From Evansella sp. LMS18 (lineage in GTDB: Bacteria; Bacillota; Bacilli; Bacillales; Salisediminibacteriaceae): DNA of 64,000 nucleotides. The notes under the pieces are model-generated. The model saw nothing but the letters and a program-made list of their open reading frames with translations. It ran no database searches and had not been told where the DNA came from. The stretch is taken from assembly GCF_024362785.1 (NCBI RefSeq), contig NZ_CP093301.1, positions 3,472,001 to 3,536,000 on the forward strand. The letters are read 5' to 3'. Shown piece after piece: positions 36,705 through 46,265 of this stretch (within the stretch, counting starts at the first letter, position 1; each line of letters starts with the position of its first letter). The position numbers and the translations under genes were made by a program.

Positions 36705-38252
36705 ATGGATATGTATGATAAAATCAATGAACTTTATGATAAACGCAGGAAAGTGGAAATGGGCGGCGGAGACGAAAAAATTGCTAAACAGCATGAAAAA
36801 GGAAAACTTACAGCAAGGGAACGTATCGATATTTTCCTGGACAACGGCACTTTCGTTGAACTAAATCCATTTATAGAGCACAGAAACCAGGACTTCGGCA
36901 TGGAAAAAGGATCTGCGCCAGGCGAAGGAGTCGTAACCGGTTATGGAAAAGTAAACGGGCGAATGGTTTTTTTGTTCGCTCAGGATTTTACGGTTTATGG
37001 CGGGGCACTTGGCGAAATGCATGCGAAAAAAATCGCTAACGTGATGGACCTGGCTGTTAAAAATAAAGCGCCATTTATCGGACTGAACGATTCAGGGGGG
37101 GCCCGAATACAGGAAGGCGTATTATCCCTTGACGGATATGGGCACGTATTTTACCGCAATTCCATATACTCGGGAGTCATCCCGCAAATTTCAGTAATAA
37201 TGGGCCCATGCGCCGGGGGAGCTGTGTATTCTCCGGCTATTACAGATTTTGTTTTTATGGTGGAAAAGACTAGCCAGATGTTCATTACCGGTCCTAAAGT
37301 GATTGAGACTGTGACTGGTGAATCAATATCTTCCGAGGCATTGGGAGGGGCACAGGTCCATGGGACGAAAAGCGGTAACGCCCATTTTTCCTGTGCTTCT
37401 GAAGAAGAGGCCCTGAACGAAGTGCGAAGGCTTCTCAGCTACCTGCCTCAGCATAACGAAGACCGGCCCCCTCAATTGGATCCGGAAGAAACAGACGATT
37501 TTCTGTATGATCTGCTGGATCATGTTCCCGTTGATCCAACACGCCCGTATGATGTGCGGAAAGTGATAGAACAGGTTGCAGATAAAGGGAGCTTTATGGA
37601 GGTCCATAAATCCTTTGCTAAAAACGCTGTTGTCGGTTTTGCCAGGGCAGGTGGGCGGTCGATCGGAATTATTGCGAACCAGCCGAAGGTTATGGCTGGA
37701 GGCCTTGATATTGATTCATCCGATAAAATATCAAGGTTTATACGTTTCTGTGACTGCTTCAATATACCGTTGATTACTTTCGAGGATGTAACTGGATTTT
37801 TCCCGGGAATTAAACAGGAGCACGGAGGAATAATCCGTCACGGGGCAAAAATTCTTTATGCGTATTCCGAAGCTACTGTGCCTAAGATTACTGTCATAAC
37901 AAGGAAAGCATACGGTGGGGCTTATGTAGCCTTAAACAGTAAAGCAATTGGAGCTGACATTGTCTTTGCCTGGCCGAATGCTGAAATAGCTGTAATGGGG
38001 CCGCACGGTGCTGCGAATATCATATTTGCGAAGGATATCAGGGAGAGTGAAGACCCTGAAGCGACACGTCAGGAGAAAATCGAGGAATACCGTGAAAAAT
38101 TCGCCAACCCTTATATTGCTGCTTCAAATGGCATGGTTGACGATGTCATTGATCCGCGGGAAACAAGAATGAAAATTATCCAGAGCCTTGAAATGCTCGA
38201 ACGGAAAGAAGAACCCCGGCCGCCTAAAAAACATGGAAATATTCCTTTGTAA
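36705..38252 (+). CDS. yqjD: Acyl-CoA carboxylase carboxyltransferase subunit (YqjD/MmdA type)
   Basis: 515 residues of the propionyl/methylmalonyl-CoA carboxyltransferase family. Crotonase-like halves show GKLTARERIDIFLDNGTFVE, VNGRMVFLFAQDFTVYGGALGEMHAKKI, GLNDSGGARIQEGV, MGPCAGGAVYSPAITDF and, in the C-terminal half, IPLITFEDVTGFFPG and RKAYGGAYVALNSK. It probably links propionyl-CoA and methylmalonyl-CoA. No biotin carboxylase or biotin carrier gene is adjacent, so partner subunits or a Na+-pump decarboxylase complex would be elsewhere. The start follows the fusion gene stop by two bases, with AAAGGAG upstream. Confidence 0.93.
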   Translation: MDMYDKINELYDKRRKVEMGGGDEKIAKQHEKGKLTARERIDIFLDNGTFVELNPFIEHRNQDFGMEKGSAPGEGVVTGYGKVNGRMVFLFAQDFTVYGGALGEMHAKKIANVMDLAVKNKAPFIGLNDSGGARIQEGVLSLDGYGHVFYRNSIYSGVIPQISVIMGPCAGGAVYSPAITDFVFMVEKTSQMFITGPKVIETVTGESISSEALGGAQVHGTKSGNAHFSCASEEEALNEVRRLLSYLPQHNEDRPPQLDPEETDDFLYDLLDHVPVDPTRPYDVRKVIEQVADKGSFMEVHKSFAKNAVVGFARAGGRSIGIIANQPKVMAGGLDIDSSDKISRFIRFCDCFNIPLITFEDVTGFFPGIKQEHGGIIRHGAKILYAYSEATVPKITVITRKAYGGAYVALNSKAIGADIVFAWPNAEIAVMGPHGAANIIFAKDIRESEDPEATRQEKIEEYREKFANPYIAASNGMVDDVIDPRETRMKIIQSLEMLERKEEPRPPKKHGNIPL

Positions 38253-38350
38253 ACCTCCCAAGGGAACCGGTCAGGAGATTATTTTTAATAAAAACGGAAC
38301 AATATGTTACAATTACAGCGATTCCTTATTAAAAAAACGGAGGCTTTCTT

Positions 38351-39472
38351 ATGATAAACGAACAGCGATTAACCGAAGAATTTCTTGAGCTCGTTAAAGT
38401 AGATTCTGAAACAAAATATGAAAGAGAAATCGCCGATATATTGAAAGAGAAATTTGAAACCCTCGGTGTGAAAGTAAAAGAAGATGATACTACTCACATC
38501 ACCGGGCACGGGGCTGGAAACCTTATCTGTACTCTTGAAGGAACGGCAGATGCTGACCCGATTTATTTTACGTCACATATGGATACAGTAGTTCCAGGTA
38601 ACGGAGTAAATCCGGTTATTGAGGACGGATACATAAAAACCGATGGTACAACGATACTGGGGGCGGATGATAAAGCAGGCCTTGCTGCTATGCTTGAAGC
38701 TGTGAGAGTAATAAAAGAAAACAATATAGACCATCCGACTGTACAGTTCATTATAACAGTAGGAGAAGAATCAGGATTAATCGGAGCAAAAGCGCTCAGC
38801 CGTGACGACCTTATTGCAAAGTACGGCTTTGCACTGGATAGTGACGGAAAAGTTGGAACTGTAATCGTAGCCGCACCAACTCAGGCAAAAATTGCAGCGA
38901 CAGTCCATGGTAAGACTGCCCATGCCGGAGTTGCTCCGGAAAAAGGAATTTCTGCAATCACGATTGCTTCCAAAGCAATCGCTAATATGCCTTTAGGAAG
39001 AATTGATGAAGAAACTACCGCTAATATCGGACGTATTGAAGGTGGCTCCCAGACTAATATAGTGACAGACAGGGTGGATATTCTTGCTGAGGCCCGTTCC
39101 TTGGTTCCTGAAAAAATGGAAGAGCAGGCTGGCGCAATGAAACAGGCTCTCGAAGAAGCCGCTAAAGTAATGGGCGGACGCGCCGATGTTAATATTGAAG
39201 TAATTTACCCGGGGTTCAAGCATAAAGATGGAGACCACGTCGTGGAAGTGGCTAAAAAAGCGATTGAAGCGGTTGGACGGGAAGCTGTATTAAAAACAAG
39301 CGGTGGAGGCAGTGATGCAAATGTTATTGCCGGCCATGGCATCCCAACGATTAACCTCGGTATTGGCTATGAAGAAATCCATACAACAAATGAAAAAATG
39401 CCGGTGGAAGAGCTTGTCAAAACAGCTGAGCTTGTTACAGAAATTATCAGGAATGCCGCCGGAAGCAAATAA
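38351..39472 (+). CDS. yqjE: M20 family peptidase, PepT-like (YqjE)
   Basis: 373 residues of the tripeptidase T-like M20 family. Zinc and catalytic residues appear in YFTSHMDTVVPG, TTILGADDKAGLAAMLEA and TVGEESGLIGAKAL, with LDSDGKVG, a dimerisation (lid) domain, and SGGGSDANVIAGHGIPTINLGIG near the end. Soluble; substrates unproven. AACGGAGG precedes the start. A strong terminator follows. Confidence 0.93.
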   Translation: MINEQRLTEEFLELVKVDSETKYEREIADILKEKFETLGVKVKEDDTTHITGHGAGNLICTLEGTADADPIYFTSHMDTVVPGNGVNPVIEDGYIKTDGTTILGADDKAGLAAMLEAVRVIKENNIDHPTVQFIITVGEESGLIGAKALSRDDLIAKYGFALDSDGKVGTVIVAAPTQAKIAATVHGKTAHAGVAPEKGISAITIASKAIANMPLGRIDEETTANIGRIEGGSQTNIVTDRVDILAEARSLVPEKMEEQAGAMKQALEEAAKVMGGRADVNIEVIYPGFKHKDGDHVVEVAKKAIEAVGREAVLKTSGGGSDANVIAGHGIPTINLGIGYEEIHTTNEKMPVEELVKTAELVTEIIRNAAGSK

Positions 39473-39480
39473 AGTAATGA

Positions 39481-39511
39481 GGCACTCTCCGAAATGGGGA
39501 GTGCTGTTTTT
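39481..39511 (+). terminator. Terminator after yqjE
   Basis: GGCACTCTCC and GGGGAGTGCT arms, then GTTTTT. Confidence 0.88.
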
Positions 39512-39768
39512 ACAAGATAAGAAGGTATGGAATTTTATAGTTGGAGTGCTTTGCCGAAGATACTTACTTATTAATAAGGCTTGTAAATCGGCGTGATTTT
39601 CTTTACCGAAACTGGAGGTATCAGTTTTTTATAAAGAGGGTAAAGGTAATTGCAAGTATATAACAGACTTTTCTGCAAAAAAGTATGTAAATTATTTCTT
39701 GCCCTTGATAATTATGGTATGGTAAAGAAGATTCGGATCTTGAAGTAAATTTTTCGGGAAGTGATGAT

Positions 39769-40257
39769 ATGTCAGTCAATCGAAATAATCATTTACTATT
39801 AAATTACATTCGCGGTATAGGAAAAGTGTTAGAGGAAGAGTGGCAGCAAAACGCAAAAACACTGGGTCTGACGCTGGCTGAACAGCATATTATGTGGATT
39901 GTCCATTCTAAAGAAAAAATTTCTGTTTCCCAGATCGCAAAAATTGGTTTGTGGGACCGCTCCACAGTCATGCAGGTAATAAAACGAATGCAGGAAAAAA
40001 AGCTCGTGAGGATGCTGAAGGATGAGCGTGATTTAAGAATAACTTATATTGTACTTACTGAAGAAGGTAAGCAAAAACGCAACCAATCAAAAGAAAAGGA
40101 TTTTGAACTCTTTTCCTTCCTTAATGAATACCAGAAAGAGAATGAAGAGTTTATTGATGAGTTGATTCGCTTTCACAAAGAAGTTAACCTCCACTTTCAT
40201 GGCAGGGAATTTGTAGACTGGGTGGAGGAAACTACAGAAAATTATGATGATTGGTAG
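39769..40257 (+). CDS. MarR family transcriptional regulator
   Basis: 162 residues with a winged helix: LTLAEQHIMWIVHSKEKISVSQIAKIGLWDRSTVMQVIKRMQEKKLVRMLKDERDLRITYIVLTEEGK. It resembles the Hpr/ScoC branch of MarR in the 'WIVHSKEKISVSQIAK' region but is shorter than ScoC. Ligand and targets are unknown. The 296 bases upstream hold no other gene. It converges on the small gene at 40296. Confidence 0.88.
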   Translation: MSVNRNNHLLLNYIRGIGKVLEEEWQQNAKTLGLTLAEQHIMWIVHSKEKISVSQIAKIGLWDRSTVMQVIKRMQEKKLVRMLKDERDLRITYIVLTEEGKQKRNQSKEKDFELFSFLNEYQKENEEFIDELIRFHKEVNLHFHGREFVDWVEETTENYDDW

Positions 40258-40282
40258 TATAACATACGGGAAGACGAAAAAA

Positions 40283-40319
40283 GAACCCGCAGCACCTACT
40301 GAAGGATGCTGACGGGTTC
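40283..40319 (-). terminator. Terminator overlapping the end of the 40296-40493 gene
   Basis: GAACCCGCAGCA with TGCTGACGGGTTC; the T-run (TTCTTTTTTC) is on the minus strand. The gene's TAG stop lies in the loop. Confidence 0.85.
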
Positions 40320-40493
40320 CAGATTCCCATATTCTAAAGACTCGAGAATCAATTCTTCTGAATAACCTATCTGGTTAGAAAGTTCTCCAAGAGTAGGTGA
40401 AGGACATTCACTGCTTTCACACTCGGCCACTATTTCCACGATTAAACTAAGCACTTCATCGTAAGGGGCCTCATTCTGGATATATTCCGACAT
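40296..40493 (-). CDS. Small protein resembling a stand-alone sigma-factor region 3
   Basis: 65 residues. The second half, SPTLGELSNQIGYSEELILE followed by SLEYGN, resembles the region-3 helix-turn-helix of SigB/SigF-type sigma factors (SPxxxEIAxxLxxSEEEVLEAxExG pattern). The N-terminal half is acidic (DEVLSLIVEIVAECESSECPS) with two cysteines five residues apart. No region 2 or 4 is present, so it is not a sigma factor. It could be a small DNA-binding or anti-sigma-type protein. A GAGAGGCGG ribosome binding site precedes the ATG. Confidence 0.7.
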   Translation of the reverse strand: MSEYIQNEAPYDEVLSLIVEIVAECESSECPSPTLGELSNQIGYSEELILESLEYGNLEPVSILQ

Positions 40494-40754
40494 TATATCG
40501 ACCGCCTCTCACCTTAGTATTACTCAATCATAACACTTTTGTCCTGGAAATAAAAGGTGGACAACAGGTAAAATAATAGACGAGATTCGACACACCGGGC
40601 AGCCGGTGTTTTGTTATTTTCACATATGTGAAGTGAAGTTAGTGAATTTTTCCTTACTGATTTTTAAATCGGGAGAAATTTATTATAATTGCAGTAGTCT
40701 TTACGAAAAACGAAGGTACATAAAAATTAAAGTTTGTTGAAAAGAGGGTTGAAT

Positions 40755-42044
40755 ATGACGGGGAAGCGAAAGGGAAGGATAATATTTCATGTAGACATGA
40801 ATAGTTTTTACGCTTCTGTGGAAGCTGCCTTCGACCCTGCCCTGTCAGGAAAGCCGCTGGCAATAGCCGGAAATGCAGAAGCGAGACGGGGGATTGTCGT
40901 CACCGCAAGTTATGAAGCTCGTGCAAGAGGCGTGAAGCCTCCGATGCCTTTATGGGATGCTTTAAAAAAATGTCCGGAACTCATTGTTAGAGAACCGGAT
41001 TTTGGGAAGTACCGTGATGCCTCCCGGAGAATGTTTCAAATACTGTATGAGTATACTCCGCTCGTTGAACCAGTTTCTATTGACGAGGGCTATATGGACG
41101 TGACAGAAACAGACACTGGGATGACAGCATTACAGCTGGCTGATCACCTTCAGCGGCGTATTAAACACGAATTGAATTTACCTTGCAGCATAGGTATAGC
41201 CCCAAATAAATTTCTGGCTAAAATGGCCAGTGATATGAAAAAACCGATGGGAATTACTGTCTTAAGAAAACGGGAAGTAAAACAACGACTCTGGCCTCTG
41301 CCAGCAATCGAAATGCATGGAATAGGCTCAAAAACATCAGAAAAGCTTGGGAAACTTGGCATAAATACGATTGGGCAGATAGCGGAATCCGACGTCGATT
41401 ATTTACAGACCCGTTTTGGAATAAGCGGCCGGAGAATGCATGAAAAGGCTCATGGCATTGATAACAGACCTGTGGATCCATCGGCGGCGGAGGAGTTCAA
41501 AAGCGTCGGGAATTCTACAACTTTGCCTAAAGATGTGAAAGATGCTGGCCAAATAAAGAAAGTGATTATGAATCTGGCTGATTCAGTGAGCAGAAGGATA
41601 CACCGTAAAGAAGTATATGCTGGTAATATTCAGCTGACAATTCGTTACCATAATTTTAAAACCATTACGAGAAGCAGCAAACTCCCTTACCCTATAAGCA
41701 CCCGAAAAGAGATTTTTGAAGCTGCATGGCAGCTATGGAACAAATACTGGGACGGGGATCCTGTCCGCCTTCTTGGCGTTACTGCTATGGATCTTGTGGA
41801 AAAAGGGCAGGCTTATAAGCAGCTCGATTTATTCTCCTATACGAAAGATTTGAAGCAGGAAAAGCTGAATACTGTGGTAGACAGACTGCGGGATAAATAT
41901 GGGGAAAGTTCTCTGCTCAGCGGAACGCAGATTAAAAAAGGAGATGGGAGTGACCGCAGTGATCTTCTTCGGGATAAAAAGAAGCGGGGAACGAGCCTTG
42001 AGAAAGATTTCATGCATGATGGATTATTTAATGATGAAGAATGA
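40755..42044 (+). CDS. dinB: DNA polymerase IV (DinB, PolY1/YqjH)
   Basis: 429 residues, Y-family translesion polymerase. Catalytic residues appear in IIFHVDMNSFYASVEAA and SIDEGYMDVT; also GIAPNKFLAKMASDMKKP, HhH domain GIGSKTSEKLGKLGI and a little-finger domain. The C-terminus has QLDLFSYTKD, resembling a beta-clamp-binding motif (QLxLF). ATG 40755 follows AGAGGG; an in-frame TTG at 40734 is upstream of that site. No LexA box is seen upstream. Confidence 0.95.
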   Translation: MTGKRKGRIIFHVDMNSFYASVEAAFDPALSGKPLAIAGNAEARRGIVVTASYEARARGVKPPMPLWDALKKCPELIVREPDFGKYRDASRRMFQILYEYTPLVEPVSIDEGYMDVTETDTGMTALQLADHLQRRIKHELNLPCSIGIAPNKFLAKMASDMKKPMGITVLRKREVKQRLWPLPAIEMHGIGSKTSEKLGKLGINTIGQIAESDVDYLQTRFGISGRRMHEKAHGIDNRPVDPSAAEEFKSVGNSTTLPKDVKDAGQIKKVIMNLADSVSRRIHRKEVYAGNIQLTIRYHNFKTITRSSKLPYPISTRKEIFEAAWQLWNKYWDGDPVRLLGVTAMDLVEKGQAYKQLDLFSYTKDLKQEKLNTVVDRLRDKYGESSLLSGTQIKKGDGSDRSDLLRDKKKRGTSLEKDFMHDGLFNDEE

Positions 42045-42067
42045 ACCGGCAGCATTGCCGGTTTTTT
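42044..42067 (+). terminator. Terminator of dinB
   Basis: AACCGGC/GCCGGTT stem followed by six T; it overlaps the stop codon region. Confidence 0.9.
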
Positions 42068-42197
42068 CTTTTGCACACTATATTTTTCTTTAGCAGGGTA
42101 TTAGAGGCCAGGTCTTACGATATTTTAAACTTCTACTAAATTCCATCCTGTAATGTACCGATATATATAATACAAGCAGGAACAGGGAGTGTTTTAA

Positions 42198-44357
42198 GTG
42201 CAGATTAACAATGTAGAAGCACACTTAAATCCAGGTAACAGCAGTTCGAAAATCCGCGAGGGTGAAATATATAACGGAAGAATTATAAACCGTCTGCCTG
42301 GCAATGAAGCACTTCTGTTAATCAGGGGGCAGGAAGTAAGGGCAGTATTTTCTAATGAGCTTCCACAAGGTGATCGTGTCACTTTTAAAGTGGAGGGAAA
42401 GACAAATGACAAATTCCAGGTAAGTACTGTGGAAGGGGAAAACAGGCGTCCTTCATTGAATCCTGTTGTTGCTCCCGGGCCTGGTCGTCCACACGTTTCA
42501 AACGGGAGTGGGGATCAAACTCCTGTAAGTTCAGGAGGCAGAAAAATATCACCTCGGCTGCAGCAAACGATGAAAGCATTTTCCGATAATGGAATCACAC
42601 TGACGAAAGAAACAGTTAAGGTGCTTAATGATTTTCTGCAGCGTGGAGAGGGAACATTGGAAGAGCGTACAACAGCCGCCGCACTACTGGCGAAAAAGGG
42701 GCTTGACCCCACTGAGGCAAAGCTTCACGCGGTACAGGCCGCCTTAAATGAAAAAACGAATGTACATAACTTGCCGGAGAAAAAGGAAGATGCAGCAGCT
42801 GAGAGGATGTCCTGGGAGCAGGTAAGGTCGCTGATTCTTAAGGAATCTTCTGGAGAACAGAATATCCGGCATTTCGATGGGGAAGAACCGAAAAAAGCAA
42901 TGGCCAATACTCCTGCCAGCAGGGACAGTATCTATTTCTTACTCCAGAAGCTTGTAGAGAACGAACCGGACTTACAAACAGCCTTACAAAGAATCCAGCA
43001 GGAATTCGCTAAAACCTCAGCAGTTCCTGATGCTGCTTCTATTATTGACAAAGCTGCAGCGGAAGCAGCTGCAAAGCTGGCAGAAGGCCGGGAGCTCAAG
43101 GGGAGACAATTAATGATCGATGCTCTGGCGGAGGCAGAGAAAGTATCTCCTTCTGCTTCAAGGCAGGTAATGGAACCAAATATAAAAAGTGAAATAATGC
43201 AGTATCTGGCAAACGAGGTTTTACAGTCTGAAAAGATTCCGTCAAAAAATATTCTCATCACTGAAATTACAGAACGTCTTGCGAGAGCAACTGATGAGTT
43301 CAAGGCCTTCCAAAGAGATACGGCAGCCCAGCTTTTTCGAATATCTGTGCTGATACAGCAGTCCAGGCCGGAAGCCGTGAACCAGTCAGCACCTTTACTT
43401 GATAACATCATTAAGCAGCTGGATAAAGCGTTATTGAAAAGTGACTGGATGCTGTACACAGATATGAAAACGGAGAAGAAAGTTATGCAGGCCAGCACTA
43501 TGCTTGCTGAGGCTAAAAAAAGCCTTCAGGCAGGTAATGCACAGCATGCCACCCAGTTGGTGAAGGAAGTCAGGCAAACACTGGAAAGCCTGAATTTTAA
43601 ACCATCTAATCAGAAGGTACAGCACTTTTTAATGAGGGAGGCAGAATGGCAGCAGCAGAAGCCACCCGTTCAAAGACTTGCAGGAGAGCTCCAGCATTCC
43701 ACAAGAATGTTTACTGAAAATGGAGGTTCTCCCAGGGAGATACTGGAAGGTCTCCGGCATACCGGCCTGCAGAGAGAAGCGGAACTGGCTCAGCAGTTAG
43801 TTTCCGGCCGCCAGCTGCCGCAGGAAACCGACAGAAACCTGAAAGCCATTCTTCATCAGCTTGTCAGAGGGGAAGATGAAGGGGGACGGCAGCAGGCACA
43901 GCAATCCCTGAACAGTATTGCCGGACAGCAGCTGATGAGCAGGGTTGATCCTCAGCAGAATTTACAAATGTTGATGTTTCAACTGCCCCTTTTATTGAAA
44001 GGGCAGTCAGAAAATATACAAGTTTACGTTAACTCCAGGAATGACGGAAAGAATCTTGACTGGGAGAACTGCAGCCTCTATTTTCTTGTGGGAACGGAAA
44101 GGATGGGCGAGGTAGGCATCTCTCTACAGGTCACAGAAAGAGCCCTAAGCATCGTATTGAAAAACGACCAGCCTGATTTTGAAAACAGAATGAAGCCTGT
44201 GGCACAGAAGTATACCGAAAGGCTGAAAGATATGGGTTATTATATTAAGGCTGTTAAGTTCGCAAAGATGACAGAGGCAGATAAAAAAGAAAAAGCGCCT
44301 TCTTCCGGCCCGGTGTTCCCAGTAATGACCGAGAAAGGATTTGACTTTAAAATATGA
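42198..44357 (+). CDS. ylqG: YlqG-like large protein, possible flagellar hook-length control homologue
   Basis: 719 residues, cytoplasmic or exported, with no signal peptide. Family assignment rests on the architecture and the adjacent ylqH. The N-terminus has a beta-rich block (YNGRIINRLPGNEALLLIRGQEVRAVF), the middle is long, helical and Gln/Ala/Glu-rich, and the C-terminus (VYVNSRNDGKNLDWENCSLYFLVGTERMGEVGISLQVTERALSIVLKNDQPDFENRMKP) resembles FliK-type C-terminal domains. FliK measures hook length and switches export specificity through FlhB. The start is GTG after AGGGAG. It overlaps ylqH (ATGA). Confidence 0.75.
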   Translation: MQINNVEAHLNPGNSSSKIREGEIYNGRIINRLPGNEALLLIRGQEVRAVFSNELPQGDRVTFKVEGKTNDKFQVSTVEGENRRPSLNPVVAPGPGRPHVSNGSGDQTPVSSGGRKISPRLQQTMKAFSDNGITLTKETVKVLNDFLQRGEGTLEERTTAAALLAKKGLDPTEAKLHAVQAALNEKTNVHNLPEKKEDAAAERMSWEQVRSLILKESSGEQNIRHFDGEEPKKAMANTPASRDSIYFLLQKLVENEPDLQTALQRIQQEFAKTSAVPDAASIIDKAAAEAAAKLAEGRELKGRQLMIDALAEAEKVSPSASRQVMEPNIKSEIMQYLANEVLQSEKIPSKNILITEITERLARATDEFKAFQRDTAAQLFRISVLIQQSRPEAVNQSAPLLDNIIKQLDKALLKSDWMLYTDMKTEKKVMQASTMLAEAKKSLQAGNAQHATQLVKEVRQTLESLNFKPSNQKVQHFLMREAEWQQQKPPVQRLAGELQHSTRMFTENGGSPREILEGLRHTGLQREAELAQQLVSGRQLPQETDRNLKAILHQLVRGEDEGGRQQAQQSLNSIAGQQLMSRVDPQQNLQMLMFQLPLLLKGQSENIQVYVNSRNDGKNLDWENCSLYFLVGTERMGEVGISLQVTERALSIVLKNDQPDFENRMKPVAQKYTERLKDMGYYIKAVKFAKMTEADKKEKAPSSGPVFPVMTEKGFDFKI

Positions 44358-44653
44358 TCGTCTCAAAGCATTTCAATCATATAAAAAGACGTGCAGAAAG
44401 AGGGCCCTCGGCAGCCGCCATCCGTTATGACGAGCAAGCCGGGGAACAGCCGAAACTGGTCGCCCAGGGGAGCGGCGCAGTTGCTGAGAAAATTATTGAG
44501 CTCGCTTCAAAGGAGGGGATACCTTTGGAAGAGGATGCAGATCTCCTGTCTGTGCTTCTTGATATTGATCTTGGAGAGAATGTACCGCCGCAGCTTTATT
44601 CAGTAATGGCAGAAATATTGCTTTTGATTCAGGAAATGGAAAGTAATTATTAA
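44354..44653 (+). CDS. ylqH: FlhB C-terminal-domain homologue YlqH
   Basis: 99 residues, soluble. It resembles the cytoplasmic domain of FlhB/YscU: AAAIRYDEQAGEQPKLVAQGSGAVAEKIIELASKEGIPLEEDADLLSVLLDIDLGENVPPQLYSVMAEILLLI. The NPTH autocleavage motif of FlhB is absent. It may compete with or substitute for FlhB in recognising the FliK-like partner encoded upstream, with which its ATG overlaps the stop. Confidence 0.9.
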   Translation: MIVSKHFNHIKRRAERGPSAAAIRYDEQAGEQPKLVAQGSGAVAEKIIELASKEGIPLEEDADLLSVLLDIDLGENVPPQLYSVMAEILLLIQEMESNY

Positions 44654-44718
44654 AATATACGATTACAGGACGATAAAATGTGTAGATACACGTAATTCTC
44701 ATGAACGGAGGAAAACAA

Positions 44719-45135
44719 ATGATTACAAAAGAGGCCCTTCATAAAAAGACACCCCAGGAAATCACGGCCTTGTTATATGAAGCTTGTTTAGACAACCTTG
44801 ATGAAGCTAAGCTGGCTATTCAAAGTAAGAATTATACAGAAGCGAATTCAAAGCTGCAAAAAGCAAGCGATATAATACACCGTCTAGGGGCAGGCATTAA
44901 TTATGAAGCAGGTATTGTGGCAGACCAGCTCGACACAGTTTATAACTACATAGCTGATAAAATAATCGAAGCAAACTACAAAAAAGATCCGGCTCTTATC
45001 GATGAAGCTGCAAGCCATCTGTCCGGGATTTCCACAGCCTGGATGGAGGCCATGAAATATAGCGAGGATAAGAAACCTGAGAGGATCAAACAGCAGACGG
45101 CAGCGTACGAAAAAAATGCAATGTATACGGACTGA
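44719..45135 (+). CDS. fliS: Flagellin export chaperone FliS
   Basis: 138 residues of the four-helix FliS fold: KKTPQEITALLYEACLDNLDEAKLAIQSKNYTEANSKLQKASDIIHRLGAGINYEAGIVADQLDTVYNYI. It binds the flagellin C-terminus in the cytoplasm. ATG 44719 follows ACGGAGG; an ATG at 44701 lacks a site. It lies 15 bp upstream of a flagellin gene, suggesting a dedicated chaperone-client pair. Confidence 0.93.
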   Translation: MITKEALHKKTPQEITALLYEACLDNLDEAKLAIQSKNYTEANSKLQKASDIIHRLGAGINYEAGIVADQLDTVYNYIADKIIEANYKKDPALIDEAASHLSGISTAWMEAMKYSEDKKPERIKQQTAAYEKNAMYTD

Positions 45136-45150
45136 CCAGGGAGGATCATG

Positions 45151-46227
45151 ATGAAGATTAATAATAATATCCAGGCTTTAAATGCATATAGAAACTTAAA
45201 CCAGAATCAGTTTCATACTTCAAAAAATCTGGAAAAGCTATCTTCCGGATTGCGAATCAACAAAGCTGCGGACGATGCAGCTGGTCTGGCTATATCAGAA
45301 AAGATGAGGTCGCAAATACGGGGACTGAAGCAGGCGGAAAGAAACTCACTTGATGGTATTTCTCTTATACAGACTGCGGAAGGAGCAATGCAGGAAATAC
45401 ATGCTATGCTTCAAAGAATGCGTGAGCTGGCTGTTCAGGCAGCAAATGATACTAATCAGGAAGCAGACCGTGAGCAAATTCAGAAAGAAATTAACCAGCT
45501 GGAAGAAGAAATAAACAGTATTTCAAAAAATACTGAGTTTAATACAAAAAAATTACTGGATACAGATGATAACACCCTTAAGTTCCAGATAGGGGCAAAT
45601 ACTGACCAGACGATCAGCATTACGATTCCTAAAATGGATATGCAGACACTTCTGGCTGAGAAAAGTAATGAAGCTGGAGATAACTCAGATCCAGCGAATG
45701 ACAACACCACAGATCCTGCAAGTGGCCAGGGAGACGAACCCGGTGCTGCCGATGGTGAAGATGGAGAAGGAGCAAATGCAGAAGCATCAGCCTTTGCCAT
45801 TTTAGCTTCTGAAGAAAATAATGTGGACGAAGAGGAAATAAATGAAGACGATGGTGATGCACAGGAAAATCCTGCAGTTGATAGTAATGGTACTGACGGG
45901 AATGATGAAGGAGGCTCCGGCTCCGTTAACAAGATAGATGTTTTAGAGGACCCAGCTGGAGCAATAACCAGGATTGATATAGCTATAAGCAATGTATCCA
46001 ATGCCCGTTCAACTCTTGGAGCTGCCCAGAACCGGCTTGAGCATACTATAAATAACCTGCAGATCACTCATGAAAACCTGACAGCCGCAGAATCCAGAAT
46101 AAGAGACGCGGACATGGCTCTTGAGATGACCGAATTCACCAGGAATAATATTTTAAACCAGTCAGCTACTGCTATGCTTGCCCAGGCGAACCAGCTGCCT
46201 CAGGGAGTTCTCCAGCTCCTGCAGTAA
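45151..46227 (+). CDS. hag: Flagellin with a strongly acidic central domain
   Basis: 358 residues. The D0/D1 ends are classical: MKINNNIQALNAYRNLNQNQ, LSSGLRINKAADDAAGLAISEKMRSQIRGLKQAERN at the N-terminus and the ARSTLGAAQNRLEHTINNL to NILNQSATAMLAQANQLPQGVLQLL block at the C-terminus. The exposed middle (about 170-265) is replaced by a low-complexity, very acidic stretch with roughly 28 Asp/Glu and two Lys in about 93 residues. Of the tandem ATGs, 45151 is best spaced from AGGGAGG. It is cotranscribed with fliS. Confidence 0.95.
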   Translation: MKINNNIQALNAYRNLNQNQFHTSKNLEKLSSGLRINKAADDAAGLAISEKMRSQIRGLKQAERNSLDGISLIQTAEGAMQEIHAMLQRMRELAVQAANDTNQEADREQIQKEINQLEEEINSISKNTEFNTKKLLDTDDNTLKFQIGANTDQTISITIPKMDMQTLLAEKSNEAGDNSDPANDNTTDPASGQGDEPGAADGEDGEGANAEASAFAILASEENNVDEEEINEDDGDAQENPAVDSNGTDGNDEGGSGSVNKIDVLEDPAGAITRIDIAISNVSNARSTLGAAQNRLEHTINNLQITHENLTAAESRIRDADMALEMTEFTRNNILNQSATAMLAQANQLPQGVLQLLQ

Positions 46228-46230
46228 GTT

Positions 46231-46261
46231 AAAAAGAGACCTTTCAACAGGTCTCTTTTTT
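46231..46261 (+). terminator. Terminator of hag
   Basis: AAAAAGAGACCT/AGGTCTCTTTTTT stem with a 6-nt loop. Confidence 0.93.
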
Positions 46262-46265
46262 AGAT

